Part shown: positions 1 to 5,405 of the stretch, piece after piece
Numbering within the stretch: the first letter of the stretch is position 1
How the letters are laid out: each line of letters opens with the position of its first letter
Assembly: GCA_025924275.1 (NCBI GenBank)
Contig: JAICEH010000109.1
Span: forward strand, 1 to 6,962
DNA: 6,962 nucleotides
Source of the DNA: Gemmatimonadales bacterium
GTDB lineage: Bacteria; Gemmatimonadota; Gemmatimonadetes; Gemmatimonadales; GWC2-71-9
Direction: 5' to 3'
Notes under the pieces: model-generated
What the model saw: the letters and a program-made list of their open reading frames with translations, nothing else
What the model was told of the DNA's origin: nothing
Databases searched by the model: none
Made by a program: the position numbers and the translations under genes

Positions 1-1
1 G

Positions 2-586
2 ATCTCCTCGGTGCCCCTGCCGGACCTCATCCCGATGATCGCCGGGGCGCCGGCCGAGGTGCTGGAGGCCGCCGGGCGGCTCGCCTGCACCACCCTGGTG
101 CTGGTGAACCTCGGCGTGGCCCGGCCCGACGTCTCCGACGCCAGCTGGAACTACTACTACGACGACGAGTTCCCCTTCAGCCGCGTGAGCTATCCCCGCA
201 CCTTCTCCACCCGCACGGTCCCGGAGGGGATGAGCGCCATCCAGGCGGAGGTCTACTTCTCGCGGAAGTACCGGCCGCTCGAGGGTCCGCCGGACTCCTG
301 GATCGAGCCGACCATCGCCGGCCTGACCCGGTGCGGGGTCCTCCGCCCCGACGACCGGATCGTCCTCCGTCAGGCGATGCTCATTCCCTATGCGAACATC
401 ATCTTCGACCTCGAGCGGGTCGACGCGCTGCGCATCGTCCACGGCTTCCTGGACGAGCTGGGGATCGGCTACTGCGGGCGCTACGGGGAATGGGGGTACC
501 TCTGGTCGGACGAGGCCTTCCGCAGCGGCGAGCGGGCCGCCCAGGCGGCCCTGGACCGGAGCGTGGCGGGGAGCCCGGCCGCGTGA
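2..586 (+). CDS. FAD-dependent amine-oxidase / UDP-galactopyranose-mutase-like oxidoreductase, C-terminal part
   Basis: The frame is open to the left edge, so the start lies outside the window; 194 C-terminal residues are visible. The tail reads GRYGEWGYLWSDEAFRSGERAA in two parts: GRYGEWGYLWSDEA at about residues 159-172, then FRSGERAA. This is the closing FAD-contact motif (GR-x-G-x-W-x-Y, acidic residue, then SG-x-x-AA) of the amine-oxidase/protoporphyrinogen-oxidase-like flavoproteins that include UDP-galactopyranose mutase-like enzymes. The N-terminal Rossmann dinucleotide motif is not in the window. No signal peptide can be judged. The stop overlaps the GTG start of the next gene by four bases, and that gene is a glycosyltransferase, so a role in sugar-nucleotide or surface-glycan metabolism is likely. 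The exact substrate cannot be told; a carotenoid or protoporphyrinogen oxidase-like role is the alternative. An internal GTG at 11 is a possible but unlikely start. Confidence 0.75.
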   Translation: MSSVPLPDLIPMIAGAPAEVLEAAGRLACTTLVLVNLGVARPDVSDASWNYYYDDEFPFSRVSYPRTFSTRTVPEGMSAIQAEVYFSRKYRPLEGPPDSWIEPTIAGLTRCGVLRPDDRIVLRQAMLIPYANIIFDLERVDALRIVHGFLDELGIGYCGRYGEWGYLWSDEAFRSGERAAQAALDRSVAGSPAA

Positions 587-1497
587 CCACGCCCGACCGG
601 ACGCCCCGGGTGAGCATCGCCATCCCGGTCTACAACGGGGAGCGGTTCCTCCGCGCGTCGATCGAGGGGCTGCTGGCGCAGACCTTCACCGACTTCGAGC
701 TGGTCATCGCCGACAACGCCTCCACCGACGCCACCGAGGCCATCTGCCGGGAGTATGTGGCGCGGGACGTCCGGGTGCGGTACCATCGCAACGAGCGCAA
801 CCTCGGCGGCCCGGGGAACTTCCGGCGGGTCTTCCACCTCTCCCGCGGCGAGTACCACAAGTGGTCCACCGCCGACGACCTCTGGCATCCCACCCTGGTG
901 GAGCGGTGCGTCGCGGTGCTCGATGCCCGGCCCGACGTGGTCCTGGCCTATCCCCGCTCGAACATCGTGGATGCCGCCGGGGCGGTCGTCCGGACCTTCG
1001 ACGACCCCCTCGACCTGCCGGAGGAGTCCGCGGCCGAGCGGGTGCGGCACGTGATGGAGAAGAGCACGCTCTGCCACGCGCACCTGGGCGTGCTGCGCCG
1101 CTCGGCGATGCTCCGCACGGGGCTCATCGGCAGCGAGCTCGCCTCCGACGTCCGGTTCCTGGCCGAGATGGCGATGGTGGGGAAGTTCGCGGTGGTGCCG
1201 GAGTACCTCTTCGGCCGGCGGTTCCACGAGGCCTCGTCCAGCTGGGACCGGGACGACGTCGAATGGCAGCGGCAGTACTACGCGCCCGGGCGCCCCGGCC
1301 TGGCTGGCTTCGGCACCTGGCGGCGCTATGCCCACCTGTTGCATCGCGCGCTGCGCGTGCCGCTGGCGACGCGCGACCGGTGGGAGGTCATTCGGTTCCT
1401 CGGGCGCCGGATGCGGTGGGAGCGCGCCACCCTGGCGCGGGAACTGGTGCAGGGCCGGTTCACCCCGCGGGACGTGCACCTCAGCCATCCCCGATGA
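583..1497 (+). CDS. Family 2 glycosyltransferase
   Basis: Encodes 304 residues from a GTG whose bases overlap the previous stop (GTGA, 583-586). A Shine-Dalgarno-like GGGGAG at 568-573 sits nine bases before it, and the conserved fold begins right after it, so earlier in-frame ATGs are rejected. The GT-A fold opens with VSIAIPVYNGERFL (residues 10-23), then LAQTFTDFELVIADNASTD (31-49) that binds the nucleotide, and NLGGPGNF (73-80). The metal-binding acidic pair is ADD at 97-99, in the DxD position. There is no transmembrane segment, so the enzyme is probably cytosolic or peripheral. Family 2 enzymes transfer a sugar from a nucleotide donor with inversion; donor and acceptor cannot be predicted. 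The arginine-rich last 70 residues (FLGRRMRWERATLARELV) form a basic helical tail. Coupling to the upstream flavoprotein suggests a lipopolysaccharide, capsule or other glycan pathway. Confidence 0.9.
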   Translation: MTTPDRTPRVSIAIPVYNGERFLRASIEGLLAQTFTDFELVIADNASTDATEAICREYVARDVRVRYHRNERNLGGPGNFRRVFHLSRGEYHKWSTADDLWHPTLVERCVAVLDARPDVVLAYPRSNIVDAAGAVVRTFDDPLDLPEESAAERVRHVMEKSTLCHAHLGVLRRSAMLRTGLIGSELASDVRFLAEMAMVGKFAVVPEYLFGRRFHEASSSWDRDDVEWQRQYYAPGRPGLAGFGTWRRYAHLLHRALRVPLATRDRWEVIRFLGRRMRWERATLARELVQGRFTPRDVHLSHPR

Positions 1498-1502
1498 CCG
1501 GC

Positions 1503-1526
1503 CGGCCGGCGCGTCCGCGCCGGCCG
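1503..1526. terminator. GC hairpin between convergent genes, possible bidirectional terminator
   Basis: A perfect 10-bp stem (CGGCCGGCGC at 1503-1512 pairing with GCGCCGGCCG at 1517-1526) closes a 4-base GTCC loop. It fills almost all of the 31-bp gap between the glycosyltransferase stop (1497) and the stop of the opposing PTS gene (1529). Neither side has a T-run, so it is not a canonical intrinsic terminator. Position and stability still suggest a termination or 3'-end protecting role for both transcripts. Confidence 0.5.
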
Positions 1527-1528
1527 CC

Positions 1529-1981
1529 TCAGACCTGCTTCTCCTCCAGCAGGGCGAAGAACTCCGCCGGCTCCCGGAGCCGGCGGAGCCGCTCGACCAC
1601 GTCCGCCTCCTTGGCGAACTGCGCGATCCGTCCGAGCACCGGCAGGTACTGGTTGGAGACCTCCAGGGGCGGCGCGACGATCAGGAAGAGGAAGTGGACC
1701 GGCTTGTCGTCGATGGCCCGGAAGTCGAGCCCGGCGGCATGGCGGCCGAAGGCCAGGCGGAGCCGGCTCGCCACCAGGGAGCGGCAGTGGGGGATGGCGA
1801 TGCCCCGGCCGACGCCGGTCGAGCCCAGGTTCTCCCGCCGCTTGAGCACCTTGAGGAGGGTCTGGGTCGACCGCTCGTCGAGGCGGAGCAGGGCGACCAT
1901 CTCCTGGAGGGCCTCGTCCTTGGTCGAGGCCTGGAGGTCGAGCGAGACGGCGTCGTCGGTGAAGAAGTCGCGGAGGCGCAT
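1529..1981 (-). CDS. PTS EIIA domain protein, PtsN-like (fructose/nitrogen-type)
   Basis: Encodes 150 residues, the usual length of a free-standing IIA domain of the fructose/mannitol/Ntr type. The signature GVGRGIAIPHCRS holds the phospho-accepting histidine at about residue 65 (IPH), matching EIIA-Ntr proteins. Further family features are the early MRLRDFF-x-x-DAVSLDL segment and FLFLIVAPPLEVSNQYL, with its P and Q/Y-L positions before the second helix. The frame stays open upstream to 2341, but that extension is antisense to dus and low in family similarity, so ATG at 1981 is the start. There is no membrane IIC, IIB, HPr or EI gene in the window and no rpoN or hpf neighbour, so this looks like a regulatory phosphocarrier rather than a sugar transporter part. 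It is transcribed divergently from dus. Assignment to the IIA family is firm; calling it ptsN itself is less so. Confidence 0.88.
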   Translation of the reverse strand: MRLRDFFTDDAVSLDLQASTKDEALQEMVALLRLDERSTQTLLKVLKRRENLGSTGVGRGIAIPHCRSLVASRLRLAFGRHAAGLDFRAIDDKPVHFLFLIVAPPLEVSNQYLPVLGRIAQFAKEADVVERLRRLREPAEFFALLEEKQV

Positions 1982-1982
1982 C

Positions 1983-1997
1983 GGGGCAACTTGCCCC
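1983..1997. repeat. Inverted repeat GGGGCAA-C-TTGCCCC next to the PTS IIA start
   Basis: A perfect 7-bp inverted repeat around one central base ends one base before the minus-strand ATG (1981-1979). It covers the predicted -10 of the PTS IIA gene. It could be an operator. If it is transcribed, the hairpin would hide any Shine-Dalgarno sequence, since the only G-rich run upstream of that ATG lies in its arm. It shares the GGCAA/TTGCC half-site with the repeat before dus. Confidence 0.5.
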
Positions 1998-2016
1998 CGG
2001 CCCCGCGGGGTGTCAA
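1988..2016 (-). promoter_or_regulatory. Predicted sigma70-type promoter of the PTS IIA gene
   Basis: On the minus strand a perfect -35 box TTGACA (2016-2011) is followed, 17 bp on, by CAAGTT (1993-1988), a poor -10 that keeps only the second A and the final T. The last -10 base is six bases from the ATG, so transcription would start at about the A of the start codon. The 17-bp spacer contains the perfect palindrome CCCCGCGGGG (2001-2010). A weak -10 with a perfect -35 suggests that an activator may be needed. Confidence 0.45.
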
Positions 2017-2036
2017 TCGGGCGCCCGCTCCTCGCG

Positions 2037-2065
2037 TTGCCCGGCCCGGCGTCGGCAAGTATCTT
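2037..2065 (+). promoter_or_regulatory. Predicted sigma70-type promoter of dus, leaderless geometry
   Basis: TTGCCC (2037-2042), a 17-bp spacer and TATCTT (2060-2065) form a good -35/-10 pair in otherwise very GC-rich DNA. Six bases separate the -10 from the dus ATG at 2072, so the predicted transcript starts at or very near the A of the ATG. No Shine-Dalgarno sequence precedes the ATG, which agrees with a leaderless mRNA. Confidence 0.6.
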
Positions 2066-2070
2066 TGCCG
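2053..2070. repeat. Inverted repeat CGGCAA-N6-TTGCCG over the dus -10 box
   Basis: A perfect 6-bp inverted repeat with a 6-base centre (GTATCT) surrounds the predicted -10 of dus and ends one base before the start codon. Position and symmetry fit a repressor operator. The half-site GGCAA/TTGCC is the same as in the repeat at 1983-1997. Extra single copies of TTGCC lie at 2037-2041 and 2078-2082. Confidence 0.5.
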
Positions 2071-2071
2071 T

Positions 2072-3055
2072 ATGGAGTTGCCCTACTCGACCCCACTTCC
2101 GTTCCCGCTGATCCTCGCCCCGATGGCGGGGGTCTCCGAGGCGCCGTTCCGGCAGGTCTGCCGCAGCCTCGGCGCGGACGTGGTGATGTCCGAGTTTCTT
2201 TCCTCGGAGGCCATCCGGCGGCGCATCAAGTCCACCCTCGAAGGGGCGGACTTCGAGGAGTGCGAGCGGCCCATCGGCATCCAGATCTACGGGAGCGACC
2301 CGGCCGCGATGGCCGAGGCGGCCGGGGTGATCACGGGCCATTACCGGCCGGAGTTCATCGACATCAACTTCGGCTGCCCGGTGAAGAAGGTGGTCCAGCG
2401 GAACGGCGGCTCCGGCTGCCTGCGCGACCTGGGGCTCGTGGACCGGATCATCCGCGCGGTCGTCGCGGCCACCGACCTACCGGTGACCGTCAAGACGCGG
2501 AGCGGGTGGAGCGACGACGCACGCGACCCGGTGGGGATCGCCCTGCGTATGCAGGACGCCGGCGCCCGCGCCTTCACCCTCCACGCGCGGACCCGCACGC
2601 AGATGTTCACCGGCCGGGCGGACTGGGACGAGATCGCGCGGGTGGTGGAGGCGCTGGACATTCCGGTCATCGGGAACGGCGACCTCCAGGCCGCCGAGGA
2701 CGTGGTGCGCATGCGGGATCACACCGGCTGCGCGGGCGTGATGGTGGGCCGCGGATCGTTCGGCAACCCCTGGCTGTTCCGGGAGGCCCGGGCGCTGCTG
2801 GCCGGGGCCGCAGCGCCGGCCCGGCCGGACGCTGCCGAGCGCTTCCGCGTGGCACTCGAGCACGCCCGCCTGGCCCTCCGGCTGCAGGGCGACTCCCGGA
2901 AGACGATGGTGGAGTTCCGCAAGCACTTCGGCTGGTACACCCGCGGGCTGCCGCATGCGAGCGACCTGCGGCAGCGGCTCTTCCAGATCGAGTCCATCGC
3001 CGAGGCCGAGGCCATCTTCGTGGAGTACCTCGAGCCGACCGCACGCGCCGCGTGA
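2072..3055 (+). CDS. dusB: tRNA-dihydrouridine synthase, DusB/NifR3 family
   Basis: Encodes 327 residues, typical for the family. Dus enzymes use FMN and NADPH to reduce chosen uridines in the tRNA D-loop, in the cytosol. The TIM barrel starts with LILAPMAGVSEAPFR (residues 13-27). The catalytic-loop motif is FGCPVKKV with the proton-donating cysteine at C102. VKTRSGW carries K141, and HARTR carries H171; both are at positions used for flavin and substrate contact. FMN-phosphate binding is seen in GNGD (201-204) and VGRGSFGNPW (from 225). The C-terminal helical RNA-binding domain includes RKTMVEFRKHFGWYTRG. ATG at 2072 is chosen because the fold begins there and a promoter abuts it; the open frame upstream is antisense to the PTS gene. 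The stop overlaps the GTG of larB. The fold is certain; the DusB subgroup is inferred from the overall pattern. Confidence 0.93.
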   Translation: MELPYSTPLPFPLILAPMAGVSEAPFRQVCRSLGADVVMSEFLSSEAIRRRIKSTLEGADFEECERPIGIQIYGSDPAAMAEAAGVITGHYRPEFIDINFGCPVKKVVQRNGGSGCLRDLGLVDRIIRAVVAATDLPVTVKTRSGWSDDARDPVGIALRMQDAGARAFTLHARTRTQMFTGRADWDEIARVVEALDIPVIGNGDLQAAEDVVRMRDHTGCAGVMVGRGSFGNPWLFREARALLAGAAAPARPDAAERFRVALEHARLALRLQGDSRKTMVEFRKHFGWYTRGLPHASDLRQRLFQIESIAEAEAIFVEYLEPTARAA

Positions 3056-3807
3056 CACCGGAGCAGCTCGAGGCCCTCCTTGCCGAGGTCGCCACAGGGC
3101 GACTGGCGCCGGCAGCGGCGCTGGAGCGGCTGCGGCACTTCCCCGGCGAGGTCCTCCCCTTCGCGCACATCGATCACCATCGCGCCCTCCGGAACGGCCA
3201 GCCCGAGGTGGTCCTCTGCGGCCCGAAGACGGTGGAGCAGGTGCTGGCGATCTGCGATCGCCTCGAGGCGGCGAGCGGCACGTTCCTCGGCACCCGCGTG
3301 ACCGAGCCGCAGGCCGCCGCGCTCGCCGCCCGCCATCCCCGGCTCGAGTGGAACCCGCTGGCCCGGACCGCCTGGCTGCCACCCGACCCGCGGCCCGCGC
3401 CGCGGGGTCGCGGCCCCATCCTCGTGATCTCGGCCGGCACCAGTGACCTCCCCGTGGCCGAGGAAGCGGCGGTGACGGCCGAGGCGCTGGGCAACGCGGT
3501 CGAAAGGCTTCCCGACGTCGGTGTCGCGGGACTTCACCGCCTGCTGGGAGCCGGCGAGCGGCTCGCCCGGGCCGCCGTGCTCATCGTCGTGGCGGGCATG
3601 GAGGGCGCGCTCCCGAGCGTCGTCGGCGGGCTGGTGCGGTCGCCGGTGATCGCGGTGCCGACCAGCGTGGGTTACGGGGCGGCCTTCGGGGGGCTGGCGG
3701 CCCTGCTCGGCATGCTGAATTCCTGCGCGGCCGGGGTCACGGTGGTGAACATCGACAACGGCTTCGGCGCGGCCGCGGCCGCGAGCCGGATCAACCAGGG
3801 GAGCTGA
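3052..3807 (+). CDS. larB: LarB, nickel-pincer nucleotide cofactor biosynthesis (PurE-like carboxylase/hydrolase)
   Basis: Encodes 251 residues from a GTG that overlaps the dus stop (GTGA, 3052-3055). LarB carboxylates the pyridinium ring of nicotinic acid adenine dinucleotide and releases AMP, the first step to the nickel-pincer cofactor of lactate racemase-type enzymes. Visible family features are the N-terminal HIDHHRALRNGQPEVV block, then the AIR-carboxylase-like C-terminal domain with ISAGTSDLPVAEEA (SAGTSD at 127-132), GMEGALPSVVGGL (from 182), AVPTSVGYGA and LNSCAAGVTVVNIDNGFGAA. The cysteine in NSC (C225) corresponds to the catalytic cysteine known in LarB. No Shine-Dalgarno sequence lies close to the GTG, so translation probably depends on coupling to dus. 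No larA, larC or larE gene is in the window. PurE itself is unlikely, since PurE is shorter and lacks the N-terminal block. Confidence 0.92.
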   Translation: MTPEQLEALLAEVATGRLAPAAALERLRHFPGEVLPFAHIDHHRALRNGQPEVVLCGPKTVEQVLAICDRLEAASGTFLGTRVTEPQAAALAARHPRLEWNPLARTAWLPPDPRPAPRGRGPILVISAGTSDLPVAEEAAVTAEALGNAVERLPDVGVAGLHRLLGAGERLARAAVLIVVAGMEGALPSVVGGLVRSPVIAVPTSVGYGAAFGGLAALLGMLNSCAAGVTVVNIDNGFGAAAAASRINQGS

Positions 3808-3856
3808 GTGATCCGGCGCCTCTCGGGAGCCACGCCGCGATGGAGGCCGGTTGCAC

Positions 3857-3874
3857 GCCGGCGGTCGCGCCGGC
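3857..3874. other. GC hairpin in the larB to diguanylate cyclase gap
   Basis: A 7-bp perfect stem (GCCGGCG at 3857-3863 with CGCCGGC at 3868-3874) closes a GTCG loop. It lies in the 98-bp gap between larB and the cyclase gene and has no T-run after it. It might pause RNA polymerase or limit read-through. GC-rich DNA forms such stems often, so the functional claim is weak. Confidence 0.25.
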
Positions 3875-3905
3875 CATCCCGCCCCCAGCAGCAGGGATGC
3901 TCGCG

Positions 3906-5330
3906 ATGAACTCGCAATTCTGGCTGGCGGGGATCGGGCTTGCGCTGGGGGCCGTCGGCGGCTTCGTCCTGGGCGGCGTGCGCCGTGCCCTCCGCCGGCC
4001 CGCCCCGCCGCGGGGCGTGGCCCCGCACCTCCTCCCCGACCCGGCCCTCGCCTGGCTCCGGCGCGCCACCGGGGCGGCCGGGGTCTGGACGCTCGAGGGG
4101 GCGGAGGGCGGGGGCCGCCTGCTTCATCACGCGCTCGACCCGGCGGCCCCGCCGGCCGAAGCCGTCTCGGAGCTGGTCGAGCGACGCCTGGAGGCACTCG
4201 CCGCCGGCAGTGCCACCGGAACGGTGGAGCGGCTGAGCGGAGGCACCCTGGTGGCCGAGGCAGGGCACGGCGCGGCGGCCGGGGTCCTGCTCCCGGGCGA
4301 CTCGACGCTCGACGTCCTGGAGGACGCGCGCTTCTCGCTGGCCGAGCTGCTCGAGGGTCTCCGGCAGCGCCCGGTGCTCCGCGACGTGGTGCAGTCGCCC
4401 GGGGAGCAGACCGGCGAGTCGGTGGGAAGCGTGGGGCTCCGGCTGGCCGCCCAGCTCGAGCGGGCCACCGGGGGGGCCGTCGTGGTGGCGGCCGGGACCG
4501 GCGACGCGGTGCGCATCATCGGGACGTCGCCCCTGGCGGATCCCCGGCTCCGTGACCGCGATGCCCCGCCGGGCTCGTGGCTCGCCCGGGCGGCCGGCGG
4601 TGCGGAGCCGCCCGATGCACTGGAGGAGGATCCGCTCGACGACCTGGTCCCGGATCGCCGGCGCCGGGCCGGGCGGTGGCATGTGCGCACCATCCGGAGC
4701 GAGGGGCAGCCGGTCGGGGCGGTCGCGATGCTCCTGCCGCCGGAGCAGCGCTTCGGCGGGGCCCTCGCGGCCGAGGTGCTCGGGGCGCTGGGCCATGCCG
4801 GCCCGCGGCTGCTGGAGGCGGAGATGCTCGCGCAGCGCACCCGCCAGTCGGAGACCGACGCGCTCACCGGCCTGGCGAACCGACGCGGGCTCGATGCTTC
4901 CTCCTTCCGCGAGCAGGGGGAGACCGCCGGCGTCTACATCGCGGCGGACCTGGACAAGTTCAAGATCCTCAACGACACCCTGGGCCACGAGGCAGGCGAC
5001 GCTGCCCTGGTCCACTTCGCCGGGGTCCTCCGCGCCCAGCTCCGGGGAACGGACGTCGCCGCCCGGGTGGGGGGTGAGGAATTCGGGATCTGGCTGCCGG
5101 GGCAGTCGCTCGAGGAGGGAGTGCGGGTCGCGGAGCGGATCCGCCACGCCCTCGGCGCGAGCCGGCTCAACTGGCAGGGCCACCAGCGCCCGCTGAGTGC
5201 GAGTTTCGGCGTGGCCGCCTGCCCCGAGACCAGCCGACACCGGGAGAACCTGGTGCAGCAGGCGGATGCGGCCCTGTACAAGGCCAAGGAACTGGGCCGG
5301 AACCGGGTTGAGGCGGCGCAACGCAAATAG
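3906..5330 (+). CDS. Membrane-anchored diguanylate cyclase (GGDEF domain) with GAF-like middle region
   Basis: Encodes 474 residues from ATG 3906. An N-terminal hydrophobic helix (residues about 5-25, FWLAGIGLALGAVGGFVLGGV) followed by arginines predicts one inner-membrane anchor with the bulk in the cytosol. Residues about 35-300 hold two poorly conserved sensor-like segments; the second (LAAQLERATGGAVVVAAG to GQPVGAVAMLLPPEQRF) looks like a degenerate GAF domain. The GGDEF domain runs from DALTGLANRRG (318) to the end. It has DLDKFKILNDTLGHEAGD, active-site GGEEF at 389-393 and an intact inhibitory I-site RGTD at 380-383, five residues before it. It should therefore make c-di-GMP from GTP with product feedback. 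There is no EAL domain. An AGGGA at 3893-3897 lies eight bases before ATG 3906, favouring it over in-frame ATGs at 3840 and 3897, which add a proline/alanine-rich stretch. Confidence 0.88.
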   Translation: MNSQFWLAGIGLALGAVGGFVLGGVRRALRRPAPPRGVAPHLLPDPALAWLRRATGAAGVWTLEGAEGGGRLLHHALDPAAPPAEAVSELVERRLEALAAGSATGTVERLSGGTLVAEAGHGAAAGVLLPGDSTLDVLEDARFSLAELLEGLRQRPVLRDVVQSPGEQTGESVGSVGLRLAAQLERATGGAVVVAAGTGDAVRIIGTSPLADPRLRDRDAPPGSWLARAAGGAEPPDALEEDPLDDLVPDRRRRAGRWHVRTIRSEGQPVGAVAMLLPPEQRFGGALAAEVLGALGHAGPRLLEAEMLAQRTRQSETDALTGLANRRGLDASSFREQGETAGVYIAADLDKFKILNDTLGHEAGDAALVHFAGVLRAQLRGTDVAARVGGEEFGIWLPGQSLEEGVRVAERIRHALGASRLNWQGHQRPLSASFGVAACPETSRHRENLVQQADAALYKAKELGRNRVEAAQRK

Positions 5331-5359
5331 TGGTGGCTCAACGATTTCGCCGAGGACCC

Positions 5360-5388
5360 TTGACCCAAGACTTCAAGTCGGGTAGGCT
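5360..5388 (+). promoter_or_regulatory. Promoter of ssrA
   Basis: TTGACC (5360-5365), a 17-bp spacer and TAGGCT (5383-5388) lie just before the tmRNA. Transcription should start near 5395, giving a 5' leader of about 11 bases, which RNase P would remove at 5406. The sequence from the cyclase stop (5330) to this promoter shows no terminator. Confidence 0.7.
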
Positions 5389-5405
5389 TCGGACACATCC
5401 AACCC

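Noticed and set aside
331..582. N-terminal extension of the glycosyltransferase to ATG 331
   Set aside because: These codons overlap the conserved C-terminus of the FAD oxidoreductase in another frame and encode an Arg/Pro-rich string. The GT-A fold starts just after the GTG at 583.
390..2111. A 573-codon plus-strand open frame spanning the glycosyltransferase and the PTS gene
   Set aside because: It is out of frame with the glycosyltransferase and antisense to the PTS IIA gene. Its product is Arg/Pro-rich with no recognisable motif.
1982..2341. N-terminal extension of the PTS IIA gene to an upstream ATG at 2341
   Set aside because: The extra 120 codons are antisense to dus, lack IIA similarity and would run through the divergent promoters. 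The family fold starts at ATG 1981.
3052..3807. LarB read as PurE, to pair with the nearby purK
   Set aside because: LarB shares the AIR-carboxylase fold, but this protein has the LarB N-terminal HIDHHRALR block, a length of 251 residues and the NSC cysteine motif. purK is about 2 kb away on the other strand beyond ssrA, so there is no operon link.
3672..5321. A 549-codon minus-strand open frame opposite the diguanylate cyclase
   Set aside because: It is a shadow of the GGDEF coding frame. The sense frame has intact GGEEF, I-site and membrane anchor, and the antisense product resembles no family.
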